Shown here piece after piece: positions 1-7,348 of a stretch of DNA of 29,844 nucleotides. This DNA comes from DASQGA01 sp963722715 (GTDB lineage Bacteria > Actinomycetota > Thermoleophilia > Gaiellales > Gaiellaceae). The notes beneath the pieces are model-generated. The model was given only the letters and a program-made list of their open reading frames with translations, did not search any database and had not been told where the DNA came from. The position numbers were made by a program, and so were the translations under genes. Every line of letters begins with the position of its first letter. The stretch's first letter is position 1. The stretch lies in NCBI GenBank assembly GCA_963722715.1, contig CAVROA010000016.1:1-29844 (forward strand). Direction: 5' to 3'.

Positions 1-915
1 TGTCCCGAGCGGCTTCTCGAACGTGATCGCCCCGAAGGCGAGTCGCATCCCGGCCGCCTCGTAGAGACGGGTGGCGCCGGTTTCATTGTCCGCATCGACC
101 GCAAGACCGACCCGGGGCTGGCCGCGCTCCCAGAAAGCTGCGAAGGCACGCAGAAGGAGGGCGCGCCCGATCCCTTTGCCCCGCGCCTCCGGCAGAACGC
201 CGAGCGTCGTGATGAAACCAGCGCCGAAACGCTCTGCATGGCACGAGATCTCGCCGACGACTTGCCCGCCTCGCTCGGCGACGAAGAAGAGCGACATATC
301 GTCGCTCCCACCGGCAGCCATACGCGCCCACCACCTCCCGGAACTCATCGGGACGTGGCCCCAATGCGCGGTGAAGGCCCGCTCGACCACCGAATGAAAA
401 ACTGCCTCCTCTCCGAGCCTCAGGTTTCGGATCGAGATCCCGGGAAGCTCTGGAACGATTGGCGGCGCGCCGAGCTCGACCAGCATCCGCAGAAACCGGC
501 GAACGGGCTGGTAGCCCTCGGCTGCGAGCAACCTCTGTCCGGCCTTGTCGTTCAGGCTGACCGAATTTTCGACGAATCCGCGGTGGGCGAGCTCGCTCGC
601 CCTCGCCTCCATCGCACGCACGAGGAACCGTCCGACCCCCTTGCCGGCCGCGTCCGGATGGACGAACCCGTCCGCAACTGCTCCACGCGGATGCGTCTCG
701 ACGGCGCCGTACGCGGCGAGCTTGCCGTCCTTCCGAACGAGCCAGGCATCCTGATCGATGTCGATGAGCGCCCAGTCGCGCTGGATGTCGGCGGCGGTCG
801 TCTCAGCCTCGCCCTCCTGGGCAAGCTCCATCTCCGCAATCAGCGCGGCCACTTCCGCCGCCTCGTCAACAGCGGGCCGCGAGGACTCGAAGCCCTCGGG
901 GAGACCCTCGCTCAC
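1..915 (-). CDS. Two-domain GNAT acetyltransferase, mycothiol synthase-like (3' end cut by window edge)
   Basis: Translating the minus strand from a GTG at 915 gives 305 codons open to the window edge. Two GNAT repeats are visible. The first has the acetyl-CoA loop GKGVGRFL at about residue 110; the second has RGKGIGRALL near residue 250, followed by the typical N-E-T-G-A-T-R-L-Y-E-A-AGM ending. Tandem GNAT domains of this size resemble MshD, which acetylates the cysteinyl-glucosaminyl-inositol precursor of mycothiol, but many unrelated double-GNAT enzymes look alike, so the substrate is unproven. The GTG overlaps the stop of the upstream HAD gene in a GTGA, so this is the last visible gene of the fab operon and is probably translationally coupled. 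Only a few residues should be missing at the C-terminus. Confidence 0.8.
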   Translation of the reverse strand, partial: MSEGLPEGFESSRPAVDEAAEVAALIAEMELAQEGEAETTAADIQRDWALIDIDQDAWLVRKDGKLAAYGAVETHPRGAVADGFVHPDAAGKGVGRFLVRAMEARASELAHRGFVENSVSLNDKAGQRLLAAEGYQPVRRFLRMLVELGAPPIVPELPGISIRNLRLGEEAVFHSVVERAFTAHWGHVPMSSGRWWARMAAGGSDDMSLFFVAERGGQVVGEISCHAERFGAGFITTLGVLPEARGKGIGRALLLRAFAAFWERGQPRVGLAVDADNETGATRLYEAAGMRLAFGAITFEKPLGT

Positions 916-1580
916 GCCGGCCGGATGCGGTCGAGCAGATCTGCAAGGCCGGAAAGCGTCTGGAGCTCCCCTGCGCGTGGCAGCTCGCTCGTCTCGCCGA
1001 GTCTGTTGATCCAGACCGCGGGAATCCCGAGCTGACCGGCAGGGGCAATGTCGTGGAACGCACTCGCCGCCACGTGCACGTAGCGCTCCTCGTCGATGTC
1101 GTCGCGCTCGAAAAGCGTCGTCCAGTGTCCGTGCGCGGGCTTATAGGAACCAGCGTCTGCCGCAGTGACACGAGCGTCGACGGGAACTCCGATCGTCTCG
1201 AGGGATGTCTCCAGGAGATCGGGGTCCGTGTTCGAGAGGATCGCAATCCGCCACCCTCGCGCACGAAGCTCGCGGAGCTCGCCCGGCACCTCCGGGAAGA
1301 CCGGCCACCGGGGCAGCGCGTCGCCGAGCGCCTGCTCCTCCGCCTGGTCGAGCTCGAGCCCCTCACTCTCGGCTAGGAGGCGAAGCGACTCGGCCAGTAC
1401 CTGCCGGTAAGGGAGCGCGCCGTCCAGCTGCACCCGAGGCTCGATCTCGTGGTAGCGCTCGAGCAGGTGGGCGCGGTCTTCCGCCGGCCAGAGACGCTCG
1501 AGCTCGGAGCCGATCCCTCCATTCCAGTCGACAAGCGTCCCGTAGCAGTCGAAGCTCGCCCACCGCGCCCGAGCCGGCAT
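912..1580 (-). CDS. HAD-superfamily hydrolase, haloacid dehalogenase type II-like
   Basis: A 222-residue HAD hydrolase with all four motifs. Motif I is FDCYGTLVDW with nucleophile Asp11. Motif II is SNTD at 116-119. The motif III lysine is Lys147 in SYKPAHGHW. Motif IV is FHDIAPA around Asp177. The D-x-YGTL motif I and the cap inserted directly after it are typical of L-2-haloacid dehalogenase-like C1-cap enzymes, whose real substrates are often phosphoesters, so the physiological substrate is unknown. The ATG lies 3 bases after the fabF stop, and the stop overlaps the next gene's GTG. It therefore sits in the fatty-acid operon, but nothing in the sequence ties it to lipid metabolism. Confidence 0.88.
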   Translation of the reverse strand: MPARARWASFDCYGTLVDWNGGIGSELERLWPAEDRAHLLERYHEIEPRVQLDGALPYRQVLAESLRLLAESEGLELDQAEEQALGDALPRWPVFPEVPGELRELRARGWRIAILSNTDPDLLETSLETIGVPVDARVTAADAGSYKPAHGHWTTLFERDDIDEERYVHVAASAFHDIAPAGQLGIPAVWINRLGETSELPRAGELQTLSGLADLLDRIRPA

Positions 1581-1583
1581 TGA

Positions 1584-2840
1584 TTACCCGTCGAACTTCT
1601 TGATGACCAGGCAGGCGTTGTGCCCGCCGAAGCCGAAGTTGTTCGAGAGGGCGTAGTCGACCTTCACCTCGCGCGACTCGTTCGGGATGTAGTCGAGGTC
1701 GCAGGCGGGATCGGGATCCTCGTAGTTGATCGTCGGAGGGACCACGTCCTGGCCCACGGCAAAGACGCACGCGATCGCCTCGATCGCCCCCGAAGCACCG
1801 AGGCAATGCCCGGTGGCGCCTTTGATCGAGGAAATCGGGGTCTTTCGCGCCTTCTCCTCCCCGAGCGCCAGCTTGATCACCCTCGTCTCGCTCGCATCGC
1901 CGAGCGGCGTCGAAGTCCCGTGCGCGTTTACGTAATCGACCTGTTCCGTGCTGACGCCCCCGTCCTCGAGGGCCATCGCCATCGCGCGAGCCGGGTGCAG
2001 GCCGGTTGGATCGGGCTCGGTGATGTGCTGGGCGTCAGACGACACGCCGTAGCCGACAAGCTCGGCATAGATCTTTGCGTCCCGCTTCTTCGCGTGCTCG
2101 AGCTCCTCGAGCACGACGATTCCACCGGCTTCGCCCATCACGAACCCGTCCCGCTGTGCGTCGAAGGGCCGGCTGGCCTTCTCGGGCTCGGCATTTCGCC
2201 GCGAGAGAGCGCGCATGGCGCCGAAGCCGCTGATGCCGACCTCGGAGATACCGGCCTCGGTGCCTCCGGCGAACATCACGTCCGCACGGTCGAGGCGGAT
2301 TGCGTCCATCGCCTCGCCGATCGCCATGTTGGAGGCGGCGCACGCGGTGCATTGCGACGCGAGCGGTCCGCGAGTGCCGAGCTCCATCGAGACCCAGGCG
2401 GCACCCATGTTCGGGATGATCGCCGTGATCGAGAGCGGGTTGACCCGGTCCGGGCCGCGGGTCACGAGCGTCGAGTGGCACTCCTCGAAGCTGTGCAGGC
2501 CGCCGATGCCGGTGGCGACCGAGGCACCCGTCCGCTCGGTCTCAGCCGCGACGTCGACGCCCGCGTCCGCCTCGGCCATTCTCGCCGCAGCGAGCACCAT
2601 CTGCGAGAAGCGATCCATGCGGCGTGCCTTGCGGTGCTCCATCCACTCGGTCGGGTCGAAGCCCTTGAGCTCGCAGGCGAACGTGACCGGATATTCGCTC
2701 GCGTCGAAGAGCGTGATCGGGCCGGCCCCGCTCTCTCCTGCGGTCAGGTTCTTCCAAAAGCTCTCTGCCGTGTTTCCGAGCGGCGTGACCGCGCCCATTC
2801 CGGTCACGACAACACGCCGACGTCCGTTGTCGCCAGCCAA
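1584..2840 (-). CDS. fabF: 3-oxoacyl-ACP synthase II (KAS II)
   Basis: Beta-ketoacyl-ACP synthase II, 418 residues, the usual family length. It condenses malonyl-ACP with a growing acyl-ACP in the elongation cycle of cytosolic type II fatty acid synthesis. The Cys-His-His triad is clear: Cys167 in CTACAASN, His307 in NAHGTSTPLGD and His345 in KGATGHCLGASG, with the conserved Lys340. The C-terminal NNFGFGGHN motif is present. The start is TTG at 2840, preceded by an excellent GGAGGAGG Shine-Dalgarno in the 10-base gap after fabG. Many bacteria place acpP between fabG and fabF; here there is no room for it. Confidence 0.96.
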   Translation of the reverse strand: MAGDNGRRRVVVTGMGAVTPLGNTAESFWKNLTAGESGAGPITLFDASEYPVTFACELKGFDPTEWMEHRKARRMDRFSQMVLAAARMAEADAGVDVAAETERTGASVATGIGGLHSFEECHSTLVTRGPDRVNPLSITAIIPNMGAAWVSMELGTRGPLASQCTACAASNMAIGEAMDAIRLDRADVMFAGGTEAGISEVGISGFGAMRALSRRNAEPEKASRPFDAQRDGFVMGEAGGIVVLEELEHAKKRDAKIYAELVGYGVSSDAQHITEPDPTGLHPARAMAMALEDGGVSTEQVDYVNAHGTSTPLGDASETRVIKLALGEEKARKTPISSIKGATGHCLGASGAIEAIACVFAVGQDVVPPTINYEDPDPACDLDYIPNESREVKVDYALSNNFGFGGHNACLVIKKFDG

Positions 2841-2850
2841 GATCCTCCTC

Positions 2851-3594
2851 CTACATCCCCAGGCCGCCGTCGACGAGCAAGACCTCGCCCGTCACGAACC
2901 CAGCCTCGTCCGAACAGAGAAAGCGTACCGCACCGGCAACGTCCTCCGGTGTCCCGAGCCGGCCGAGCGGTGTATTCCCGAGGATCAGATTCCGCACGTC
3001 TTCGGGCAGCACCCCGGTCAGCTCCGTGTCGATGTAGCCGGGCGCGATCGCATTCGCCCGCACGCCGCGGTTCCCGAGCTCTTTCGCCAGCGACTTCGTG
3101 AGGCCGACGATCCCGGCCTTGGACGCCGCGTAATTCACCTGCCCGGCGTTTCCATGCAGCCCGACGACGCTCGTCAGATTGACGATCGACCCCGCGCGCC
3201 GGCGAAGCATCTTGCGGGCGACCGCGCGACACATATGGAAGGTGCCGCGAAGGTTCGTGTCGAGGACCGCATTCCAGTCCTCGTCGCTCATGCGCGCGAT
3301 CAACGTGTCGCGCGTGACGCCCGCGTTGTTGACGAGGGCGTCGATGTCGCCGAGCTCCGACTCGACCTGCTCGACGAGAGCCTTCGCCTGCTCCGGATCC
3401 GCAACGTCCCCGGCGACGGCGATGCCGCCGACCTCGGCGGCGATCGCTTCGGCGGCCTCCGCGTTCGAGCGGTAGTTCACCGCGACGCGCGCGCCGGCTC
3501 GACCGAGCTCGTGGCAGATCGCAGCACCGATCCCACGAGAGCCGCCGGTAACGAGGGCGACCTTGCCTTCAAGGGAACAGAAGTCAGGCGGCAG
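2851..3594 (-). CDS. fabG: 3-oxoacyl-ACP reductase; probable CTG start
   Basis: Short-chain dehydrogenase that reduces 3-oxoacyl-ACP with NADPH. The Rossmann motif TGGSRGIG lies at residues 16-23, NNAG at 89-92, and the catalytic Asn114, Ser142, Tyr155 and Lys159 (YAASK) are all present; the protein ends VDGGLGM. The start is the problem. The conserved N-terminus (S-LEGKVALVTGG) has no in-frame ATG, GTG or TTG near it. The only canonical candidate is a GTG at 3663, 80 bases inside fabD, which lacks a good ribosome site and would add 23 basic, unconserved residues. A CTG at 3594 has GAGGAG seven bases upstream and gives 247 residues, the normal FabG length, so I annotate that start. The function is certain; the start is inferred. 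Confidence 0.9.
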   Translation of the reverse strand: MPPDFCSLEGKVALVTGGSRGIGAAICHELGRAGARVAVNYRSNAEAAEAIAAEVGGIAVAGDVADPEQAKALVEQVESELGDIDALVNNAGVTRDTLIARMSDEDWNAVLDTNLRGTFHMCRAVARKMLRRRAGSIVNLTSVVGLHGNAGQVNYAASKAGIVGLTKSLAKELGNRGVRANAIAPGYIDTELTGVLPEDVRNLILGNTPLGRLGTPEDVAGAVRFLCSDEAGFVTGEVLLVDGGLGM

Positions 3595-4507
3595 AGAGCG
3601 TCTCCTCGAGTTTCTGCAGGGACGCGGGATCGCCGACCGAGATCGTTCGGAGCGACCGGTCACAACGCTTCACGAGGCCGCTCAACACCTGACCCGGGCC
3701 GATCTCGACGAACGTGTCGACGCCCTCCTGCACGAGCGTCGCCACGGCCTGTGTGAACCGGACGGGAGCGGTCAGCTGCTGGACGAGAAGCTCACCGAGC
3801 CGGTCCGCCGACTCGATCTGCGCCGACACCGTCGACATGAACGGCGGCAAGGGCTCCTGCCACGAGACAGCCTCGACCGCGGGCCGCAGCCTTTCGCCTG
3901 CGCTCCCGACGAGCGGGCTGTGGAAGGCGCCGCCGATCCGGAGCGTCACGGTCTTACGGGCCCCGCGCGCAGTCGCCTCCTCGAGGAGCCGGTCGACGGC
4001 CGCGGGCTCACCCGAGACGACCAGCTGGCCGGGGCAGTTGTAGTTCGCGGGCCATACATTTCCGATCGACCCGCAGAGCTCCTCGACGACGGAGTCCTCG
4101 AGCCCGATAACCGCGGCCATCGCACCCGGGTGCTCCTTGGCGGCTGCCACCGTCGCCTCGCCGCGTTCCCGAACCAAGGCGATAGCGTCGCGGTCCGAGA
4201 GAGCCCCGGCCGCGCCGAGCGCCGAGTACTCGCCGACGGAGTGGCCCACGACGACGTCGGCGGTGATCCCCCGGGTCTCGACGGCACGGAGGCACGCCAG
4301 CGACGTTGTCACGAGCGCCGGCTGCTGGATCTCGGTGCGCGTCAGCTCCTCGATCGGGCCCTCGAAGCAGATGCGCGCGATGTCGAACCCGACCGCATCC
4401 GCCGCCTCGTCGTAGACAGCCTGAGCCTCGGGGAACGCGCCGGCCATCGCCTGGCCCATCCCCACATCCTGGGAGCCCTGGCCTGGGAAGCAGAACGCAA
4501 CCTTCAC
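3584..4507 (-). CDS. fabD: Malonyl CoA-ACP transacylase
   Basis: Transfers malonyl from CoA to acyl carrier protein, supplying extender units for FabH and FabF. The protein is 307 residues, typical for FabD. It opens with VAFCFPGQGSQ (family motif FPGQGSQ), carries the nucleophile Ser90 in GHSVGEY and the catalytic His196 in AFHSPL, and has the C-terminal EIGPGQVLSGL. I start it at the GTG at 4507, which overlaps the fabH stop in a GTGA; longer readings of this frame run through fabH and are not real. Its stop overlaps the region from which fabG is initiated, so fabH, fabD and fabG form one translationally linked unit. Confidence 0.96.
   Translation of the reverse strand: MKVAFCFPGQGSQDVGMGQAMAGAFPEAQAVYDEAADAVGFDIARICFEGPIEELTRTEIQQPALVTTSLACLRAVETRGITADVVVGHSVGEYSALGAAGALSDRDAIALVRERGEATVAAAKEHPGAMAAVIGLEDSVVEELCGSIGNVWPANYNCPGQLVVSGEPAAVDRLLEEATARGARKTVTLRIGGAFHSPLVGSAGERLRPAVEAVSWQEPLPPFMSTVSAQIESADRLGELLVQQLTAPVRFTQAVATLVQEGVDTFVEIGPGQVLSGLVKRCDRSLRTISVGDPASLQKLEETLSAA
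3602..3607 (-). promoter_or_regulatory. Shine-Dalgarno supporting the fabG CTG start
   Basis: GAGGAG on the minus strand, separated by 7 bases from the CTG at 3594. It lies inside the last codons of fabD, as expected for a coupled downstream gene. No such site precedes the alternative GTG at 3663. Confidence 0.5.
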
Positions 4508-5517
4508 GAGCCGTTCCCGTTCGACCAGGTCATGTAGGCCGAGCCCCACGTCAGGCCGGCACCCACGCCGCTCAGGAGAACCCGCGTTCCCGGCTTGATG
4601 CGGCCGTCCTCCACCGCCTCGACGAGGCCGAGTGGAATCGAGGCGGACGATGTGTTGCCGTACCGGTCGATGTTCACGAGCACTTTCTCCGGCGGCAGGC
4701 CCAGGTGCTTGGCGGCATGGTCGATGATCCGCTTGTTGGCCTGGTGCGGCACGTACAGGTCGACGTCGTCGATGGTCGCGCCACAGGCCTCGAGGAGACC
4801 CTCGGCCGAAGTGACCATGACGCGCGTCGCAAAACGGTAGACCTCGCGACCGTTCATCTTGATGTACTGGAGGTCCTGGTCGATCGTCTGCGGGGTGATC
4901 GGCGTCCGTGAGCCGCTCGCCGGGACGCAGAGGTCCATTCCCCCCGAGCCGTCGGCTCCCAGCTCGAAGCCGCGGAAGCCGCCGTCCGCCACGCGCTCGA
5001 CGACAGCCGCCCCCGCGCCGTCCCCGAAGATGATGCACGTCGAACGGTCGTTCCAGTTGGTGATCTTCGAGAGCGTCTCGGAGCCGATCACAAGCGCGCG
5101 CTCGGCAAGCCCACCGGCGAGTGCGCCATAGGCCTGAGCGAGCGCGTACATGAATCCGGTGCAGCCCGCGAGAAGGTCATACGCAGCAGCTCTCGGGGAC
5201 CCGAGCTGGTCGGCGATGATGCACGCAGTCGCGGGAAAGATCATGTCGGGCGTCGCAGTCGCGACCACGATGTAGTCGATGTCCTCGGCGCGCACTCCCG
5301 CCTGGGCGAGAGCATCACGGCACGCAGGCAGTGCGAGGTCGCTCGCGGCCTGACCGTCCTCCGCGATCCGCCGCTCCCGGATCCCGGTCCGCTCGACGAT
5401 CCACTCGTCGGACGTGTCGACCATCCGCTCCAGATCGGTGTTCGTCAGAACCCGCTCCGGCACGTAGGCGCCGACGCCCGTGATCCCGATCTGGGTACCG
5501 TCGACGTTCGCGATCAC
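4504..5517 (-). CDS. fabH: 3-oxoacyl-ACP synthase III (KAS III)
   Basis: Starts fatty acid synthesis by condensing acetyl-CoA or a branched acyl-CoA with malonyl-ACP. The protein has 337 residues with the FabH triad Cys119 (LLAGCTGF), His258 (VPHQANKRI) and Asn288 (RYGNTSSAS). The N-terminal ITGVGAYVPERVLTN and the DEWI-ERTGIRERR segment are family hallmarks. The GTG start at 5517 overlaps the fabZ stop in a GTGA. FabH type largely sets whether straight or branched chains are made, but this cannot be read from motifs alone. Confidence 0.96.
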   Translation of the reverse strand: MIANVDGTQIGITGVGAYVPERVLTNTDLERMVDTSDEWIVERTGIRERRIAEDGQAASDLALPACRDALAQAGVRAEDIDYIVVATATPDMIFPATACIIADQLGSPRAAAYDLLAGCTGFMYALAQAYGALAGGLAERALVIGSETLSKITNWNDRSTCIIFGDGAGAAVVERVADGGFRGFELGADGSGGMDLCVPASGSRTPITPQTIDQDLQYIKMNGREVYRFATRVMVTSAEGLLEACGATIDDVDLYVPHQANKRIIDHAAKHLGLPPEKVLVNIDRYGNTSSASIPLGLVEAVEDGRIKPGTRVLLSGVGAGLTWGSAYMTWSNGNGS

Positions 5518-5957
5518 AGGATGCCGTCGGTCACGGCGAAGGTCAGCGTTCCGCGGACCGCCAGCTCGCCCTCGACCGTCGCCCTCGCCTTACCCCGTCC
5601 AATCGGGCCACGCACGCGCTCGAGGTCGCACACAAGCTCGAGCACGTCACCCGGCTCGACGATGCGCTTGAAACGGACGTCGTCGATACCGGCGAACAGC
5701 GCCAGCTTCCCGCGGTTTTGTTCCTCCGAGAGGACGGCAACGGCACCCGTCTGCGCGAGTGCCTCGACCATGAGGACACCCGGCATGATCGGTCGGCCGG
5801 GAAAGTGCCCCGCGAGGTACCACTCATCCTCCCGGACGCGCTTTCTCGCGACGACGCGAGCGCCGGGTTCCATTTCGATCACCTCATCGAGCAGGAGGAA
5901 CGGCTCTCGGTGGGGAAGGATCTCCTCGATCTCCCGCCTGCCGAGCGGCAGCTTCAC
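5514..5957 (-). CDS. fabZ: 3-hydroxyacyl-ACP dehydratase
   Basis: FabZ-type hotdog-fold dehydratase, 147 residues, which removes water from 3-hydroxyacyl-ACP. It opens with the family motif ILPHREPFLLLDEV and has the active-site stretch GHFPGRPIMPGV containing His51, with the catalytic Glu65 in EALAQTG. I take the GTG at 5957, which overlaps the stop of the sigma factor gene in a GTGA; the longer reading upstream runs through the sigma factor in another frame. It is the first enzyme gene of the fab operon. Confidence 0.95.
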   Translation of the reverse strand: MKLPLGRREIEEILPHREPFLLLDEVIEMEPGARVVARKRVREDEWYLAGHFPGRPIMPGVLMVEALAQTGAVAVLSEEQNRGKLALFAGIDDVRFKRIVEPGDVLELVCDLERVRGPIGRGKARATVEGELAVRGTLTFAVTDGIL

Positions 5958-6529
5958 GCGTGGGAGTGCTCCTCGAGCCGAACGCGAAGTCGCGCCCGCC
6001 CGCGGTGCACATAGCTCTTGGCCGTGCCGACCGGCATGCTCGCCCTGCGCGCGACCTCCTCGTAGGAGAGGTCGAGCGCGTCGCGGAGGACAACGACCGC
6101 GCGCTGGTCGGCGGAGAGCCTGGAGAGACCGTCGACGAGGTCGCGCCGCAGATCGCCGATCATCGCCATCCGCGTCGGGTCCGATTCCTCTCCGGCCGGC
6201 TCGTCCTCGAGCGCAAGCGGGTCGGTGGAGCGGGCGCGCTTTCGTGCGTGGACGTCGCGACACGTGTTGACGACCAGGCGATGGAGCCAGGTGACGAATT
6301 GCGCGTCACCGCGGAACTGACGGATCCGCGTGCAGAGCTTGACGAGCGATTCCTGCGCCGCGTCGCGGGCATCCTCGAAGTCGCCCAGCAGCTGGGAGGC
6401 GAGCCTGTTGACCCGCGGGCCGTGACGCTCGACGAGCGTGTGGAGGGCTCCCGCATCGCCTGCACGCGCCTTCGCAGCCAGCGCGAGGTCTGAGAGCTTG
6501 CGGTAAGCCAGCAGCCGGGCGTTCTCCAT
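5954..6529 (-). CDS. ECF-type RNA polymerase sigma factor at the head of the fab operon
   Basis: Sigma-70 family protein of ECF layout. Region 2 lies at about residues 26-98, including DARDAAQESLVKL and the -10-recognition stretch FVTWLHRLVVNTCRD. Region 4 lies at about 127-185, with helix-turn-helix LSYEEVARRASMPVGTAKS. A linker joins them with no extra domain. I prefer the ATG at 6529 (191 residues), which has a weak GAGA ribosome site. An ATG at 6601 is in frame and would add 24 residues, but that would place a possible promoter inside the gene. No anti-sigma gene lies beside it; instead its TGA overlaps the fabZ GTG, so it is co-translated with the fatty-acid enzymes. It may direct its own operon, but its target promoters cannot be read here. 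Confidence 0.88.
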   Translation of the reverse strand: MENARLLAYRKLSDLALAAKARAGDAGALHTLVERHGPRVNRLASQLLGDFEDARDAAQESLVKLCTRIRQFRGDAQFVTWLHRLVVNTCRDVHARKRARSTDPLALEDEPAGEESDPTRMAMIGDLRRDLVDGLSRLSADQRAVVVLRDALDLSYEEVARRASMPVGTAKSYVHRGRARLRVRLEEHSHA

Positions 6530-6579
6530 CGTGTTCTCGGTCAGACGGGCCGGGAGGACTGGTGGTTGCACAGCGCCGT

Positions 6580-6586
6580 TAGTGTA
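6580..6586. promoter_or_regulatory. Candidate overlapping divergent -10 elements (birA / sigma-fab operon)
   Basis: In the 70-base gap between the two divergent genes, TAGTGT on the plus strand overlaps TACACT on the minus strand. Either could serve as a -10 hexamer, giving birA a very short leader and the sigma factor a leader of about 45 bases. No convincing -35 is visible for either direction, so this is a weak call. Confidence 0.25.
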
Positions 6587-6599
6587 GACCGACCGACCC

Positions 6600-7346
6600 A
6601 TGCTGGACTCGCTCTCGCCTGAACACGTTGAACCCCTGTTCCAGGGCGGCTTCGGGCTCCCGTATCGCTACGAGGCATCGTGCGAGTCAACGCAGCGTCT
6701 CCTTGACAGGAACGCGCCCGAGGGTGCCGTCGCCGCCTGCGACGAGCAGACGGCGGGGCGTGGACGGCTCGGGCGCAAGTGGGAAGCTCCGGCCGGACGG
6801 GCGTTGCTCGTCTCGATCCTCCTTCGTCCCCCGCCGGACCGCCGTGTGGCGGAGCTCTCCCTGGTCGGCGGAATCGCTGTGGCTCTCACGGTCGAGGACG
6901 CGCTCGGCCTGTCCGCGCAAATCAAGTGGCCGAACGACGTCATGGTCAATCGCCGCAAGGTCGCAGGTGTCCTTGCGGAGGCATCCGAGGGGACGGTCGT
7001 GCTCGGAATCGGGCTGAACGTGAACCAGACCCGCGACGAGCTGCCTCAGGACGGGAGGGTCCCGGCGGGCTCGCTACTGACCACCGACGCGGTGGAGCGG
7101 GAGCGCGCACCTCTGCTGGCCGTTCTCGTCTTCGAGCTCGAGCGGGCGTACAAGCTCTGGCAGGCGGGCGGCCTCGCAGAGCTCTACGAGGAGCTTGGAT
7201 CTCGAGATTTCCTGCGCGGCCGCAGGATCACAATCGAGGGCAACTCCGGCCTGGCGATCGGAGTCGACCGGAGCGGGAGACTCGAGGTCGAACTGGACGG
7301 CGAACGGCGCCTGATCGAAAGCGGCGACGTCGCTTACGAGCGCTAG
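6600..7346 (+). CDS. birA: Biotin--[acetyl-CoA-carboxylase] ligase
   Basis: Attaches biotin to the carrier domain of acetyl-CoA carboxylase (and other biotin enzymes) through biotinyl-AMP. It has 248 residues, with the adenylate-binding GRGRLGR at 53-59, KWPNDV at 109-114 and the conserved Lys120 of RRKVAGVL, then GIGLNVN, followed by the small C-terminal domain (about 205-248). It lacks the N-terminal winged helix of the E. coli protein, so it is a monofunctional ligase and not a repressor. It is transcribed away from the fab operon; carboxylase activation supplies malonyl-CoA to FabD, so the neighbourhood is functionally coherent. It ends 2 bases from the convergent amidase gene. Confidence 0.94.
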   Translation: MLDSLSPEHVEPLFQGGFGLPYRYEASCESTQRLLDRNAPEGAVAACDEQTAGRGRLGRKWEAPAGRALLVSILLRPPPDRRVAELSLVGGIAVALTVEDALGLSAQIKWPNDVMVNRRKVAGVLAEASEGTVVLGIGLNVNQTRDELPQDGRVPAGSLLTTDAVERERAPLLAVLVFELERAYKLWQAGGLAELYEELGSRDFLRGRRITIEGNSGLAIGVDRSGRLEVELDGERRLIESGDVAYER

Positions 7347-7348
7347 AC

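Noticed and set aside
1620..3756. Long plus-strand ORFs opposite fabF, fabG and fabD
   Set aside because: Arg/Ala/Pro-rich shadows of well-supported genes on the other strand.
3584..5038. Extended 484-residue FabD frame
   Set aside because: The first 177 codons lie within fabH in another frame; the FabD motif begins right after the GTG at 4507.
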